From the NCBI GenBank assembly GCA_958295925.1, contig CATQHL010000001.1, positions 340,676 to 404,675 of the forward strand: a stretch of DNA of 64,000 nt. Direction: 5' to 3'. The position numbers were made by a program, and so were the translations under genes. Shown here piece by piece: positions 44,030 through 52,690 of the stretch. Position 1 is the first letter of the stretch, and the number at the start of each line of letters is the position of its first letter. This stretch comes from an uncultured Acidimicrobiales bacterium. Lineage in GTDB: Bacteria; Actinomycetota; Acidimicrobiia; Acidimicrobiales; CATQHL01. The notes under the pieces are model-generated. The model did no database searches. It was given only the letters and a program-made list of their open reading frames with translations, and was not told the origin of the DNA.

Positions 44030-44440
44030 CTAGCCGTCGATCAGGTCGGCCCGTGGCGGGGCGAACACGTCGAGTATCCAGCACTCGTCGTATTCGTCGT
44101 CGCCCACGAAAACGCTGTCTCCGTGCCAGACGCCCTTGTAGGCGAGATAGGAGTCGCCCTCCCTCAGCGTGACGCGCTCCTGCTCGCCGGGCGGGGCGTT
44201 CTCGTCGCCTATTCGAAAGTCGAGGGCGCCCCTGATGATCACGCCGAGTTGCTCGTTGTGGTCGTGGTTGTGCAGAAACGAGCCAGGGGTGCCGCCCGCT
44301 ATGCGCCAGAAGCAGAGCTGCAGATCGTCACCGGTGACGACCCTGCGGCGAAACCCCTTTCGGGCGGTTTCCTTGAACTTGTCGTCAGCGAGGAAGAAGA
44401 CTGTCGGCCTTGGGGCGGATTCGGGCGGTTTCTCGTTCAT
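44030..44440 (-). CDS. Cupin domain protein
   Basis: The 136-residue protein has the cupin motif pattern: GSFLHNHDHNEQLGVIIRGA (His-x3-His and Glu metal ligands) and LREGDSYLAYKGVWHGDSVF (terminal His). ATG 44440 is chosen because AAAGGTG precedes it; longer upstream frames overlap the VOC gene. It sits four bases before hyuA3. A small metal-dependent isomerase, dioxygenase or decarboxylase of the pathway intermediate is possible. Confidence 0.83.
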   Translation of the reverse strand: MNEKPPESAPRPTVFFLADDKFKETARKGFRRRVVTGDDLQLCFWRIAGGTPGSFLHNHDHNEQLGVIIRGALDFRIGDENAPPGEQERVTLREGDSYLAYKGVWHGDSVFVGDDEYDECWILDVFAPPRADLIDG

Positions 44441-44522
44441 TGGGGCACCTTTCGCAATATGTGTTGCGTCTTTCGGCGTCCTGCCTGCTAGCGAACCGTC
44501 GAGGAGGCGGTGGGCAATGCCC

Positions 44523-45008
44523 TCATTGAAGACCGACTTTAGCGAAGCGCCGCTGCTCGGCAGGCAGGTTGAGCGGCTCGACAATTGCCTGATTCTCGTC
44601 ATCCCCCCAGTGCTCCGAAGGGACCAGCCACATCACCTCGAACTCCAGGCCGTCGGGGTCCTTGGCATACAGGCTCTTGTTGCAGCCATGGTCGGACGCA
44701 CCTACCAGGGCGCCCGCCTGCTGCAGGCGCTGCCTCATGTCCGCGAGCGCCTCCAGCGTCGACACCTCCCAGGCGCAGTGGTACATGCCAACGGCGCCCA
44801 ACCCGGCTGTGGACGGCCCGGCGTTGTCCCCGACGCTGAAGAAGGCAATGTCGTGGTGATTCTCCGACCGAGGCGCCCGGAGGAAGGCGAAGGCACCTGC
44901 CGGGTGATCGATTACCCGGCTGAAGCCCAGCACGTCCTCGTAGAAGGCTGCGCTGCGACGAGCGTCGCGCACATACAGCACCACGTGGTTCATTCCGGTT
45001 ATGTGCAT
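44523..45008 (-). CDS. VOC family extradiol-dioxygenase-like protein
   Basis: The 161-residue protein keeps all three metal-ligand positions of the VOC fold: His in TGMNHVVLYVRDARRSAAFY, His in GMYHCAWEVSTLEALADM and Glu in LYAKDPDGLEFEVMWLVP. ATG 45008 has GGAGG upstream. It is the first gene of the cupin-hyuAB3 cluster and lies behind an inverted repeat and a 16-base tandem repeat. Ring-cleaving dioxygenase or lyase activity is likely. Confidence 0.84.
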   Translation of the reverse strand: MHITGMNHVVLYVRDARRSAAFYEDVLGFSRVIDHPAGAFAFLRAPRSENHHDIAFFSVGDNAGPSTAGLGAVGMYHCAWEVSTLEALADMRQRLQQAGALVGASDHGCNKSLYAKDPDGLEFEVMWLVPSEHWGDDENQAIVEPLNLPAEQRRFAKVGLQ

Positions 45009-45042
45009 GTCTGACTGCCTCCGGTCCCCGGCTACTTTGGCA

Positions 45043-45060
45043 TTGAGGCTAATTCCTCAA
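45043..45060. promoter_or_regulatory. Perfect inverted repeat, candidate operator of the VOC-cupin-hyuAB3 cluster
   Basis: TTGAGG-CTAATT-CCTCAA is an 18-base perfect dyad between the histidine phosphatase gene and the VOC gene, 35 bases before the VOC start. Its position and symmetry fit a repressor site or a very short terminator. Confidence 0.45.
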
Positions 45061-45064
45061 TGGT

Positions 45065-45096
45065 TGTCGATGCGCCCCGATGTCGATGCGCCCCGA
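45065..45096. repeat. 16-base perfect tandem duplication upstream of the VOC-hyuAB3 cluster
   Basis: TGTCGATGCGCCCCGA occurs twice head to tail (45065-45080 and 45081-45096), just beyond the inverted repeat. It is non-coding. Confidence 0.9.
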
Positions 45097-45107
45097 GCGA
45101 CCATCCC

Positions 45108-45764
45108 CTATAGGCATGCGCGTTCGTTTACCGCAAGCACGACCTTGCCTGAAGGCACCGACGCGATAACCGACACCGAGGCCGGGCGCAGGAACATTCG
45201 CAGAATCCCCGAAACCTCCCCACCCAGCGCCCAGACCACCGCCGCCTTGACGGCGGTGGCGTGCGTGCTCGCCAACACCGTCTGCCCAGCCGAGTTCCCC
45301 AGCATCTCCTCGCACGCGGAGGCAACCCGACAGTAGAGGGTCTCCAATGATTCCCCGCCAGTCGGGGCCAAGCACGGGTCTGCCTCCCACATTTCCATCA
45401 GTTGGCGAGAGGCGGTGTCAACCGGCTCTCCCTCCAGGCACCCGTAATCGATCTCGGTGAGGCGCCCGTCCACCAGCGCCCCCCCGAAGCCTGCCTCCTC
45501 GAGGGTCTCCAGCGCCCGGCGACGCGGGCTTGAGATCACCTTGTCAATCTCGTAGTGACGGCGAACGAACTCCCCGGCTTGGCGCGACTGCTGCCGCCCG
45601 GTCGCGTTCAAGGGGTAGTCGCTGGCACCCTGAAGCAATCTGTGTAGGTTCAGATCTGTCTGGCCGTGGCGCAGCAGCACGAGCACCGCCTCGGGCGTGT
45701 ACGGCCCTCGGGCCTCGCTCGTCCGAATCGGATCAGCGGAGGCGGTTGAGTATTTCCCTGGCAT
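45108..45764 (-). CDS. Histidine phosphatase (phosphoglycerate mutase superfamily)
   Basis: The 218-residue protein has the catalytic LLRHGQTDLNLHRLLQGASD, SSPRRRALET, ESLETLYCRV and the second catalytic His in STHATAVKAAVVWALGG. ATG 45764 overlaps ribF by 32 bases; a later GTG just before LVLLRHG is possible and would remove the overlap. Broad phosphatase activity on sugar or nucleotide phosphates is typical. Transcribed with ribF. Confidence 0.85.
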   Translation of the reverse strand: MPGKYSTASADPIRTSEARGPYTPEAVLVLLRHGQTDLNLHRLLQGASDYPLNATGRQQSRQAGEFVRRHYEIDKVISSPRRRALETLEEAGFGGALVDGRLTEIDYGCLEGEPVDTASRQLMEMWEADPCLAPTGGESLETLYCRVASACEEMLGNSAGQTVLASTHATAVKAAVVWALGGEVSGILRMFLRPASVSVIASVPSGKVVLAVNERACL

Positions 45765-46695
45765 TGGCTACGTCCACCCTCAGCTGGGCGGCCAAGGCGT
45801 CTATGCCGCTGAAGCGCCGCTCACTGCGAAGGAACTCGCCGAACTCAACTGTCACCTCGTGTCCGTAGAGGTCGTCGTCGAAATCCAAGAGATGCGCCTC
45901 AAGGGTGGAGTGCTCTACGTTCTGGTAAAAGGTCGGGCGGCGGCCGATGTTGATGGCGCAGTCGTATCGGACGCCGTCGCTGTTGGTAAACCAGCCCGCA
46001 TACACGCCGTCGGCAGGCCAGGCCAGGTTGCGCGCGACCGGGATGTTGGCAGTGGGGAAGCCGATAGTGCGACCCCGCTGGTCGCCCATCACAACTTCAC
46101 CTGAGATGGCGTATGGGCGCCCCAGCATTTGGGCGGCCAGCGCCACGCCATTGCTTGCAAGCTCACGCCTGATTGCGGATGAGGAAACCGGCTCGGAGAC
46201 ACCGGGCATGGCGAGTTGGCCGACCGTCTCCACGTGAAACCCCAGCCGATCGCCGTCGGCTCGCAGCGTCTCTACCGACCCCCTCCTTTCGCACCCGAAG
46301 CGAAAGCCGGCACCCGCCACCACCACAGCTGCATTCAAGCAGCCGCTGAGAATCTCCTCGGTGAACTCCTCGTGCGTCCTGGAGGCGAAATCGTGGTTGA
46401 ACTCAAGAACAACAAGGCGCTCGACCCCCAGCGAACAGAGCAGGTCTGCCTTGTCGGCCAATCCGCTGAGCAGCTTCGGGGCCTCGTCGGGGCGCAGGGT
46501 CGCAAGGGGGTGCGTGTCGAACGTCACGACAGTCGGGACAAGCCCACGCTCGGACGAAACCCGGAGCAGACGCCGAATAATCCGTCGATGGCCCAGATGG
46601 ACCCCGTCGAAGACGCCCACCGTTACCGATGAAGGCGGAGACCGAGACGGAAGGGAGTCCATTACGAGCACAGGAAGCCAGCCTACCGCTGGCAT
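45733..46695 (-). CDS. ribF: Bifunctional riboflavin kinase/FMN adenylyltransferase
   Basis: The 320-residue enzyme makes FMN and FAD. The N-terminal adenylyltransferase domain has VGVFDGVHLGHRRIIRRLL and ISSS-like PVSSSAIRREL; the C-terminal kinase domain has GDQRGRTIGFPTANIPV, VYAGWFTNSDGVRYDCAINI and STLEAHLLDFDDDLYGHEVT. ATG 46695 has AAGGGG upstream, preferred over ATG 46662. FMN/FAD supply fits the many flavoenzymes nearby. In the same direction as der and the zinc-ribbon gene. Confidence 0.95.
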   Translation of the reverse strand: MPAVGWLPVLVMDSLPSRSPPSSVTVGVFDGVHLGHRRIIRRLLRVSSERGLVPTVVTFDTHPLATLRPDEAPKLLSGLADKADLLCSLGVERLVVLEFNHDFASRTHEEFTEEILSGCLNAAVVVAGAGFRFGCERRGSVETLRADGDRLGFHVETVGQLAMPGVSEPVSSSAIRRELASNGVALAAQMLGRPYAISGEVVMGDQRGRTIGFPTANIPVARNLAWPADGVYAGWFTNSDGVRYDCAINIGRRPTFYQNVEHSTLEAHLLDFDDDLYGHEVTVEFGEFLRSERRFSGIDALAAQLRVDVANAREILNRLR

Positions 46696-46723
46696 TAAAG
46701 CCCCTTAATGTGCGGACTCAGGC

Positions 46724-47041
46724 TCAGAGAAGTCTGACGATGAGCTGGACGAATCGCCAAATCAGATATCCGGCGGTGGCTGCGACCAGCAGCCAGAAGT
46801 GCCAGGGGATGCGCTGCGGGACGACCTCCCCTGCGGCAGGATCGGCGGCCGAGCCCCCAACTGCGGAACTGGCGGAGACGGTGGCGGCCGAGTCTTCCGG
46901 GGCGTCTAGGCGGGCGTCTTCCCCGACGCCCTCGAGGGGGGTCCCGCCACTGCCCAGGACTCCTCCGCAGGCGGGGCAGGAGCCGTCTTCAGAGAGGGTG
47001 TTGGGGTTGAGGAAGCGTTCGCAGGGATCACACCAGGGCAC
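46724..47041 (-). CDS. Small zinc-ribbon membrane protein
   Basis: A 105-residue product begins VPWCDPCERFLNPNTLSEDG then SCPACGG, a CxxC...CxxC zinc ribbon. An Ala/Ser/Pro-rich linker and a C-terminal membrane segment (PWHFWLLVAATAGYLIWRF) follow. This layout is common in actinobacterial small proteins of unknown function. GTG 47041 is the likely start, 20 bases after the phosphatase stop; longer frames overlap that gene. It lies between a SpoIIE-type phosphatase and ribF. Confidence 0.72.
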   Translation of the reverse strand: MPWCDPCERFLNPNTLSEDGSCPACGGVLGSGGTPLEGVGEDARLDAPEDSAATVSASSAVGGSAADPAAGEVVPQRIPWHFWLLVAATAGYLIWRFVQLIVRLL

Positions 47042-47061
47042 GCCCCGCCCGCCAAGACTCT

Positions 47062-48249
47062 CTACGTGCGACGAACGGCCAGGATGGCCACGTCGTCGCT
47101 GAGCGGGCCGTCGCTGAAGTCGCCGGCGGCGTCCAGCAGCACCTTGCATAGCTCGTCGGGAGAAATTAGCGGGTCGCGACGCACCAGCAGGGCCACCCCC
47201 TCCTCCCCAAAGATGTCCTCCCCTCTCCGAGCCTCGATGAGACCGTCGGTGTAGAGCACGATCATGTCGCCAGAATTGAGCTGAAGCTCACGGCTGTAGA
47301 AGGAACTCTCCGCTCCCAGCATCACCACCGGCCCGGTGGAGCGCAGCGGCAGCACCTCCCGCTGGTGCCAGAGCCACATCGTGGGATGACCCGCCGAGGC
47401 GTATCGAAGAGTCTCAGCCTCAAGATCGAATACAGCCACGAACATCGTGACGAACTCCTCGAAGCGCTCAGGGCTGTACATCTGCCTGTTGAGCTCCTCC
47501 AGCGCCTGTGCCGGGTCGCGGTACTGTCGCAGAAATACACGCATCAGGTACTTCGCCTGGAACGCGGTGATGGATGACTCAATGCCCTTGCCGGAAACGT
47601 CGCCGATGAGGGCCACCACCCTGGTTGGAGAGACGCGGAACATGTCAAAGAAGTCACCTGCCATCAGGCCTGAGCCGGCCTTGTAAACGTGGCCGACGGA
47701 AAAGCTGTCTATTCCAGACATCTCCTCGGCTGCCAGGCGTCCGGCCCAGGCCCGTGGGGCCAACTCCTTCTGGGCAAGAGTCTCCGCAGCCCGACTTTCT
47801 ATCTCAAAGCGATCCCGCGCCATTCTGAACTCAGAGCCCGACTTTCGGCCCCAGAGAGCGGAGATTGCAGCAAGGGCGCCCACAATCAGCAGGAGCGCCA
47901 CCCAGGAGTAGCTTCCGGTGGCAAAAATCAGGATGGTCGAAGCCGCAATCAGCAGGTAGAGGGCGGCGGTGTGCGCTTCGCGAAGCATGTTGGAGCGCAC
48001 GAGTTGCTCCGCCCCGTAGATGGACTTGCGCTCCTGCAGGCTGGCTCCGGCTGAGGCGCTCCTTTCGCCGTACTTGCGCACTTCCTCGTACAGGCGCCAG
48101 CGATATCGGACGATGCGCCCCCAGGACAGCGCCGCCACAAGGCTGAAAGCGGACGTGACAACCAGCAGCGTCCTTACCACGCCTGACGGCAAGCCAACGG
48201 CCAACGAAAGCGGGTGCCCAAAAACCGCCGCAGGAATCGTGGGGTCCAC
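47062..48249 (-). CDS. Membrane SpoIIE/RsbU-type protein phosphatase
   Basis: The 395-residue protein has an N-terminal membrane part (hydrophobic segments near VVRTLLVVTSAFSLVAALSW, AALYLLIAASTILIFATGSY, VALLLIVGALAAISALWG) and a PP2C-like SpoIIE catalytic domain with AGSGLMAGDFFDMF, VALIGDVSGKGIESSITAFQ, MIVLYTDGLIEARRGEDIFG and PLSDDVAILAVRR. These phosphatases dephosphorylate anti-sigma-factor antagonists in stress control. No sensor domain is seen besides the membrane part. GTG start at 48249, 44 bases after der. Confidence 0.87.
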   Translation of the reverse strand: MDPTIPAAVFGHPLSLAVGLPSGVVRTLLVVTSAFSLVAALSWGRIVRYRWRLYEEVRKYGERSASAGASLQERKSIYGAEQLVRSNMLREAHTAALYLLIAASTILIFATGSYSWVALLLIVGALAAISALWGRKSGSEFRMARDRFEIESRAAETLAQKELAPRAWAGRLAAEEMSGIDSFSVGHVYKAGSGLMAGDFFDMFRVSPTRVVALIGDVSGKGIESSITAFQAKYLMRVFLRQYRDPAQALEELNRQMYSPERFEEFVTMFVAVFDLEAETLRYASAGHPTMWLWHQREVLPLRSTGPVVMLGAESSFYSRELQLNSGDMIVLYTDGLIEARRGEDIFGEEGVALLVRRDPLISPDELCKVLLDAAGDFSDGPLSDDVAILAVRRT

Positions 48250-48293
48250 TGCCCTGAACCTAACGCGGGCGGGCGCTCATCCTGCGAATAGGG

Positions 48294-49685
48294 CTAACGC
48301 CTTCGAACGCGCAGCTTCACCGGACTGCCACCGAGGTCGAACTCCTCCCTGAGGCTGCGTTCGAGGTATCGCAGATAGGTGGGCGGAAGGGTGCGGTTTG
48401 CGAAGAGCGTGAATGTGGGAGGATCCGTCGCCCCTTGCGTGGCGTAGAGCACACGCGCCCCGCCGGGTGCGGGGTGGTTGGCCTGCGCCCTGCGGATGGC
48501 GGCGTTCACCGACTGTGTGGGGATGCGCCGTCGATAAGCGGCAATGGCGCTTGAGAGTGCAGGGAGGATGCGATGAACACCTCTTCCGCTAAGGGCGCTG
48601 ATGCGCAGGATCGGCGAACCCGCGAGGAAGCGCAGGCGCTCCGATGCCTCAATGGCCGGGTCTTGCTCTCCACCGGCTCGAAGGCTGTCCCACTTGTTCA
48701 GCAGGATGATCACGGGGCAACCCGCAGCGTCTATCCGCTCTGCCAGCCTCTGGTCTTGATGCGTGACACCCTGCGCGGCGTCAACTACGAGGAGCGCCAC
48801 GTCGGCTCTGTCCACAGACCGGAGGGCGCGCAGCGAGGCATAGTACTCTGTGCTCTCATCCACCTTGGAGCGGCGCCGCAGACCGGCGGTGTCCACCAGC
48901 CGGATGATGCCGTAAGGGGTGTCAAGGAGGGTGTCGACCGAGTCGCGTGTGGTTCCGGCCTCTTCGTGGGTAACCGAACGCTCTGAGCCGACCAGCCTGT
49001 TGAAGAGTGTGGACTTGCCCACGTTCGGCCGGCCGACGATGGCCACCGACACGGTGGGGAAATCGCCAGGGCCTCCCTGCAATCCGCCAAGGACATTCGC
49101 TTGGGCACCGTCGCCGGAACCCGCCCCCTCCAAGCCTTCGACGTCCGAACCGCCCGTTTTGAGGCCCGCGACCACGGCGTCGAGAAGGTCGGCGGTGCCC
49201 AGGCCGTGCAACGAACTGATCGGGTACGGGTCGCCCAGACCCAGCTTCACGAACTCCCATATGAGGGGAGCCCGACCCTCGTCGTCCACTTTGTTGGCCG
49301 CGACCAGAACTGGGACCGCGCCGCGGCGCAGCATCTCGGCGGCTGCGGCATCTGACTCGGTGAGGCCGCTCGTGACGTCTACCACCAGCACGGCCAGGCT
49401 CGATTCTCGGATTGCCTTTTCGCTCTGTGCGGAAACCTTCCGGCTCAGGGTGGTCTCGGAGTCCGATCCTGGGCTCTCCGGCTGCCAGCCGCCAGTGTCG
49501 ACCACCACGAAGCGGCGTCCTCGCCAGGAAACCTCCCACTCCTTGCGGTCGCGGGTCACGCCAGGTCGCTGCTCCACGATGGCCTCACGCCGCCCGATGA
49601 TTCGATTCACGAGTGTGGACTTGCCCACGTTCGGCCTGCCCACAACGGCCACCGTCGGAATGCTCGGGATGCTTGGGGCGCTCAT
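48294..49685 (-). CDS. der: Ribosome biogenesis GTPase Der (EngA)
   Basis: The 463-residue protein has two tandem GTPase domains: VVGRPNVGKSTLVNRIIGRR with VVDTGGW and NKVD, then IVGRPNVGKSTLFNRLVGSE with LVDTAGL and NKWD. A C-terminal KH-like domain follows (PTFTLFANRTLPPTYLRYLE). Der helps assemble the 50S subunit. The interdomain linker is Gly/Ser-rich (about 170-210). ATG at 49685; TATAAG on the minus strand just upstream may be its -10. Divergent from ispH. Confidence 0.97.
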   Translation of the reverse strand: MSAPSIPSIPTVAVVGRPNVGKSTLVNRIIGRREAIVEQRPGVTRDRKEWEVSWRGRRFVVVDTGGWQPESPGSDSETTLSRKVSAQSEKAIRESSLAVLVVDVTSGLTESDAAAAEMLRRGAVPVLVAANKVDDEGRAPLIWEFVKLGLGDPYPISSLHGLGTADLLDAVVAGLKTGGSDVEGLEGAGSGDGAQANVLGGLQGGPGDFPTVSVAIVGRPNVGKSTLFNRLVGSERSVTHEEAGTTRDSVDTLLDTPYGIIRLVDTAGLRRRSKVDESTEYYASLRALRSVDRADVALLVVDAAQGVTHQDQRLAERIDAAGCPVIILLNKWDSLRAGGEQDPAIEASERLRFLAGSPILRISALSGRGVHRILPALSSAIAAYRRRIPTQSVNAAIRRAQANHPAPGGARVLYATQGATDPPTFTLFANRTLPPTYLRYLERSLREEFDLGGSPVKLRVRRR

Positions 49686-49758
49686 TAAAAAAATGCTACT
49701 TATACAGACGTCGCCGTTTACCCGTGCCGGGGAGTCTTGGGCGAATTAGCCTGAAGCC

Positions 49759-50859
49759 GTGGGCGTGACCAAGGTCTTGCTGGCCTCCCCGAGAGGTTTC
49801 TGTGCCGGTGTGGAGATGGCGATCAAAGCGCTGGCCTCTCTCCTGGGGGCGTTTGGCCCGCCCGTCTACTGCTATCACGAGATCGTGCACAACAAGATCG
49901 TCGTCCGTCGCTTCGAGGAGATGGGGGTGATCTTCGTGGACGACATCTCAGAGGTGCCGCCCGGCTCTCCGGTGATGCTGAGCGCACACGGCTCCGCTCC
50001 GGAGGTGCAGAAGGCGGCGAACGATCTGGGAAGCTACGTAGTGGATTCGGTGTGCCCCCTTGTAACAAAGGTGCATCACGAGGTGAAGGTGCGCTCAGGC
50101 AAGGGCTACCGCATCGTGTATGTAGGCCACGAGGGGCACGAGGAGGCCGTGGGCACCATGGCCGTTGCCCCTGAGTCGATTCACAGGGTGGAGTCCCCCG
50201 AAGACGTGGAGGCGCTTCCCGACTTCGACGAACCTGTCGCCCTCTTGGCCCAGACGACGCTGGGGCATCGGGACTGGACAGACGTGGCCGCCGCCGCCCG
50301 CGAGCGGTTCCCAGAGATTTGGACGCCCGGGCGCAGCGACCTGTGCTTCGCCACGACCAACCGTCAGGCCGCCCTTGAGGCGATCGCCGAACGCTGCGAG
50401 ACATTCGTGATTGTGGGCTCTGAGAACTCCTCCAACACGGTCGCCCTTGAAAAACTCGCCAAGAGGATGGGATGTGAGAGGGTGCTGAGAATAAACGGGC
50501 CTGGGGAACTGCCCAATGATCTCAGCGGCACGGTGGGTCTTACCGCCGGGGCATCCGCCCCTGAGGAACTCGTGAACGACGTGCTCAGGGAGATCGCACC
50601 CGAAGAGGGCGCCGAGGAGGTGCGCGTGACCGACGAGGAAGAGTACTTCCCCCCGCCCCGCCAGCTGCGGGACCTGCTGAAGATCGTAACAGGGTTCGCA
50701 ACCGTGACCTTGGGGGCGGAGCCGCCCGTCGACCTGAGCGCCGATCGGCGGGTGGCGGCTAGCGCCGTTTTGCGAAGATTCTGCGACTCGCCTCTACGGA
50801 TGTCGAACGGGGATCGCCAAGATGTTGGGGCGGCCCCGGCAATACCGGCCTCGTCATGA
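49759..50859 (+). CDS. ispH: 4-hydroxy-3-methylbut-2-enyl diphosphate reductase
   Basis: The 366-residue iron-sulfur enzyme makes IPP and DMAPP in the last step of the MEP pathway. The cluster ligands are Cys in PRGFCAGVEMAIKALA, DSVCPLVTKVHHEVK and SDLCFATTNRQAALE; substrate-site motifs are VGHEGHEEAVGTM and GSENSSNTVALEKLA. GTG 49759 start. The protein runs about 45 residues past the usual end near FPPPRQLRD. Its last codons overlap the SDR gene as ATGA, so the two are translationally coupled. Confidence 0.95.
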   Translation: MGVTKVLLASPRGFCAGVEMAIKALASLLGAFGPPVYCYHEIVHNKIVVRRFEEMGVIFVDDISEVPPGSPVMLSAHGSAPEVQKAANDLGSYVVDSVCPLVTKVHHEVKVRSGKGYRIVYVGHEGHEEAVGTMAVAPESIHRVESPEDVEALPDFDEPVALLAQTTLGHRDWTDVAAAARERFPEIWTPGRSDLCFATTNRQAALEAIAERCETFVIVGSENSSNTVALEKLAKRMGCERVLRINGPGELPNDLSGTVGLTAGASAPEELVNDVLREIAPEEGAEEVRVTDEEEYFPPPRQLRDLLKIVTGFATVTLGAEPPVDLSADRRVAASAVLRRFCDSPLRMSNGDRQDVGAAPAIPASS

Positions 50860-51584
50860 CTGTAAGCATCGTCACAGGGGCTGGCTCGGGGATAGGGGAA
50901 GCCACGGCCAGGCGGCTGAGTGTGCGGGGCGACAAGGTGCTCTGCGTGGACATCAACGCGGAGGCTGCGGCAGCTGTGGCGGAGGGGATTCAAGGGGCGC
51001 GGGCGTTCGCCGCTGACATCTCCAGGGAAAAAGACTGCGAAGCCATGGTTGAGGCCGCTTGTGAGAGCTTCGGCATGGTAAACGCGCTGGTAAACAGCGC
51101 AGGAATCGAAAAGTTCGCCCCTCCCCTCGAAATCACCTTGGACGACTTTCAGCGCGTGGTTGATGTGAACCTCACGGGCAGTTTCCTCACCGCACGGTGC
51201 GCGGCGCAAGCCATGAAGCAGCAGGGAACCGGTGGGAGCATCGTGCTCATCGGCTCGATCAACTCCCAGATAGCAATCGAAGGCTCCACCGCGTACGCCG
51301 CCTCGAAGGGGGGGGTGCTGATGCTGGGCAGGGGGCTGGCGCTCGACTTGGCTGCCGACGGGATCAGGATAAACGTGATCGGACCAGGCGTGGTTCACAC
51401 GCCCATGAGCGCCAACAGCCTCGCCGACCCGCAGCGAAGGGCGATGCTGCTGGGAAAGACGCCGCTTGGGCGCCCGGCCGACCCGATGGAGATAGCGGAG
51501 GTCGCCGAGTTCCTGACCTCCGAGCGCTCAAGCTTCATGACCGGTGCGTACGTGCCCGTGGACGGCGGCTGGCTATCTGCCTGA
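50856..51584 (+). CDS. SDR family oxidoreductase coupled to ispH
   Basis: The 242-residue enzyme has TGAGSGIGEATARRL, CVDINAEAAAA (NAD preference), NSAG, VLIGSINSQ, YAASKGG and MTGAYVPVDGGWLSA. Its ATG overlaps the ispH stop (ATGA). The link to isoprenoid synthesis is only positional; the sequence is a typical catabolic or biosynthetic SDR. Confidence 0.85.
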   Translation: MTVSIVTGAGSGIGEATARRLSVRGDKVLCVDINAEAAAAVAEGIQGARAFAADISREKDCEAMVEAACESFGMVNALVNSAGIEKFAPPLEITLDDFQRVVDVNLTGSFLTARCAAQAMKQQGTGGSIVLIGSINSQIAIEGSTAYAASKGGVLMLGRGLALDLAADGIRINVIGPGVVHTPMSANSLADPQRRAMLLGKTPLGRPADPMEIAEVAEFLTSERSSFMTGAYVPVDGGWLSA

Positions 51585-51610
51585 GGATCTGATATGCCGT
51601 AGCAGGAAGC

Positions 51611-52660
51611 TCAGACAATGGCCACGTCGACGAGGTAGCGCTTGCCTCCCGTGCCGTGAGAGGAGATGTCCTCCAGCGCCTGGGGCACCTCCTCAAGCTT
51701 CAAAGTCCCTCCCACAAGACGGCTCATATCCAGACGGCCCGCCTCATAGAGGGCATTGCCCACCAGAAAGTCATTGCGGGTGAATCCGAAGGTGGTAATC
51801 ACCCTCAGCTCGCGGCGGATGAACTCACCGAGGTAGCTGTCAAAGGAAAGCGTGGCGGCGCCGTCGCAGATACCCATCAGCAGCACCGTCCCTCCAGGTC
51901 TCGCGGCCTTGAAACACAAATCCACGCTGGACGGGACGCCTGCGGCCTCGATGGCTGCGTCCGCACCGTGCTGCGAACGGTGTACGTCGCGGAGAGCCTC
52001 CAGGATTTCACCCGGGCTCAACCCTGAGACGTTGATCGTTGCGTCCGCCCACGGCCTGGCAGCCTCAAGATGGTCGTCGGCAACGTCGAGGGCGGCCAGC
52101 GAGGAGGCGCCGAAGGCGCGAGCCACCTGGCATACGGTCAGCCCGATGCTTCCCACCCCGCTGACGACCACCCGAGAGCCGGCGCCGATCCCCGCCCTCA
52201 ATACGGCGTGCACCGAGGCCGGCAGCGCCGAGCCAAGCATCACAGCCTCGCCGGGCGGAGTGCCTGCGGGCAACTCGAAGATGTTCGACTCAGGGACGCC
52301 CACGATTTCTGCGAAACCGCCGTCGAGGTCAATTCCCAGGTGGCGCATCCAGGGGCAGATGCTCTCTGAGCCTCGCACGCACCATTCGCACACCCCGCAG
52401 CCCACCACCGCGTCGGCCACCACCAGGGCGCCCGGCGGGGGGCTGGCCGCAGACGGCGCCGTTATGACCTCGCCGAAGATCTCGTGGCCGAGCACCCTGG
52501 GGAAGCCCGCCGTTGGGAGCATCCCTGCGGCCATCTGGGCGTGAAAAAGGCCGGCCGACGACGCAATTGTGCGTACCAGCGCCCAGCCGGGCTGAGTATC
52601 GGGCGGCGGAGCCTCGGCAAGCTCAAACCGGCCACCCTCCTGCAGCAGGAGCGCCCTCAC
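51611..52660 (-). CDS. Zinc-dependent alcohol dehydrogenase family protein
   Basis: The 349-residue MDR protein keeps the four structural-zinc Cys residues (GCGVCEWCVRGSESIC) and the catalytic-site GHEIFGEV, with nucleotide loop VVVSGVGSIGLTVCQVARAF. The first catalytic-zinc Cys is not present in the usual place (TIASSAGLFHAQ), so the active metal site may be altered. GTG start at 52660, 30 bases after the previous gene, forming a minus-strand operon with the hydrolase-like gene. Confidence 0.86.
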   Translation of the reverse strand: MRALLLQEGGRFELAEAPPPDTQPGWALVRTIASSAGLFHAQMAAGMLPTAGFPRVLGHEIFGEVITAPSAASPPPGALVVADAVVGCGVCEWCVRGSESICPWMRHLGIDLDGGFAEIVGVPESNIFELPAGTPPGEAVMLGSALPASVHAVLRAGIGAGSRVVVSGVGSIGLTVCQVARAFGASSLAALDVADDHLEAARPWADATINVSGLSPGEILEALRDVHRSQHGADAAIEAAGVPSSVDLCFKAARPGGTVLLMGICDGAATLSFDSYLGEFIRRELRVITTFGFTRNDFLVGNALYEAGRLDMSRLVGGTLKLEEVPQALEDISSHGTGGKRYLVDVAIV

Positions 52661-52690
52661 GACCGCGCCCTTAGCACCAGGACAGGCGGC

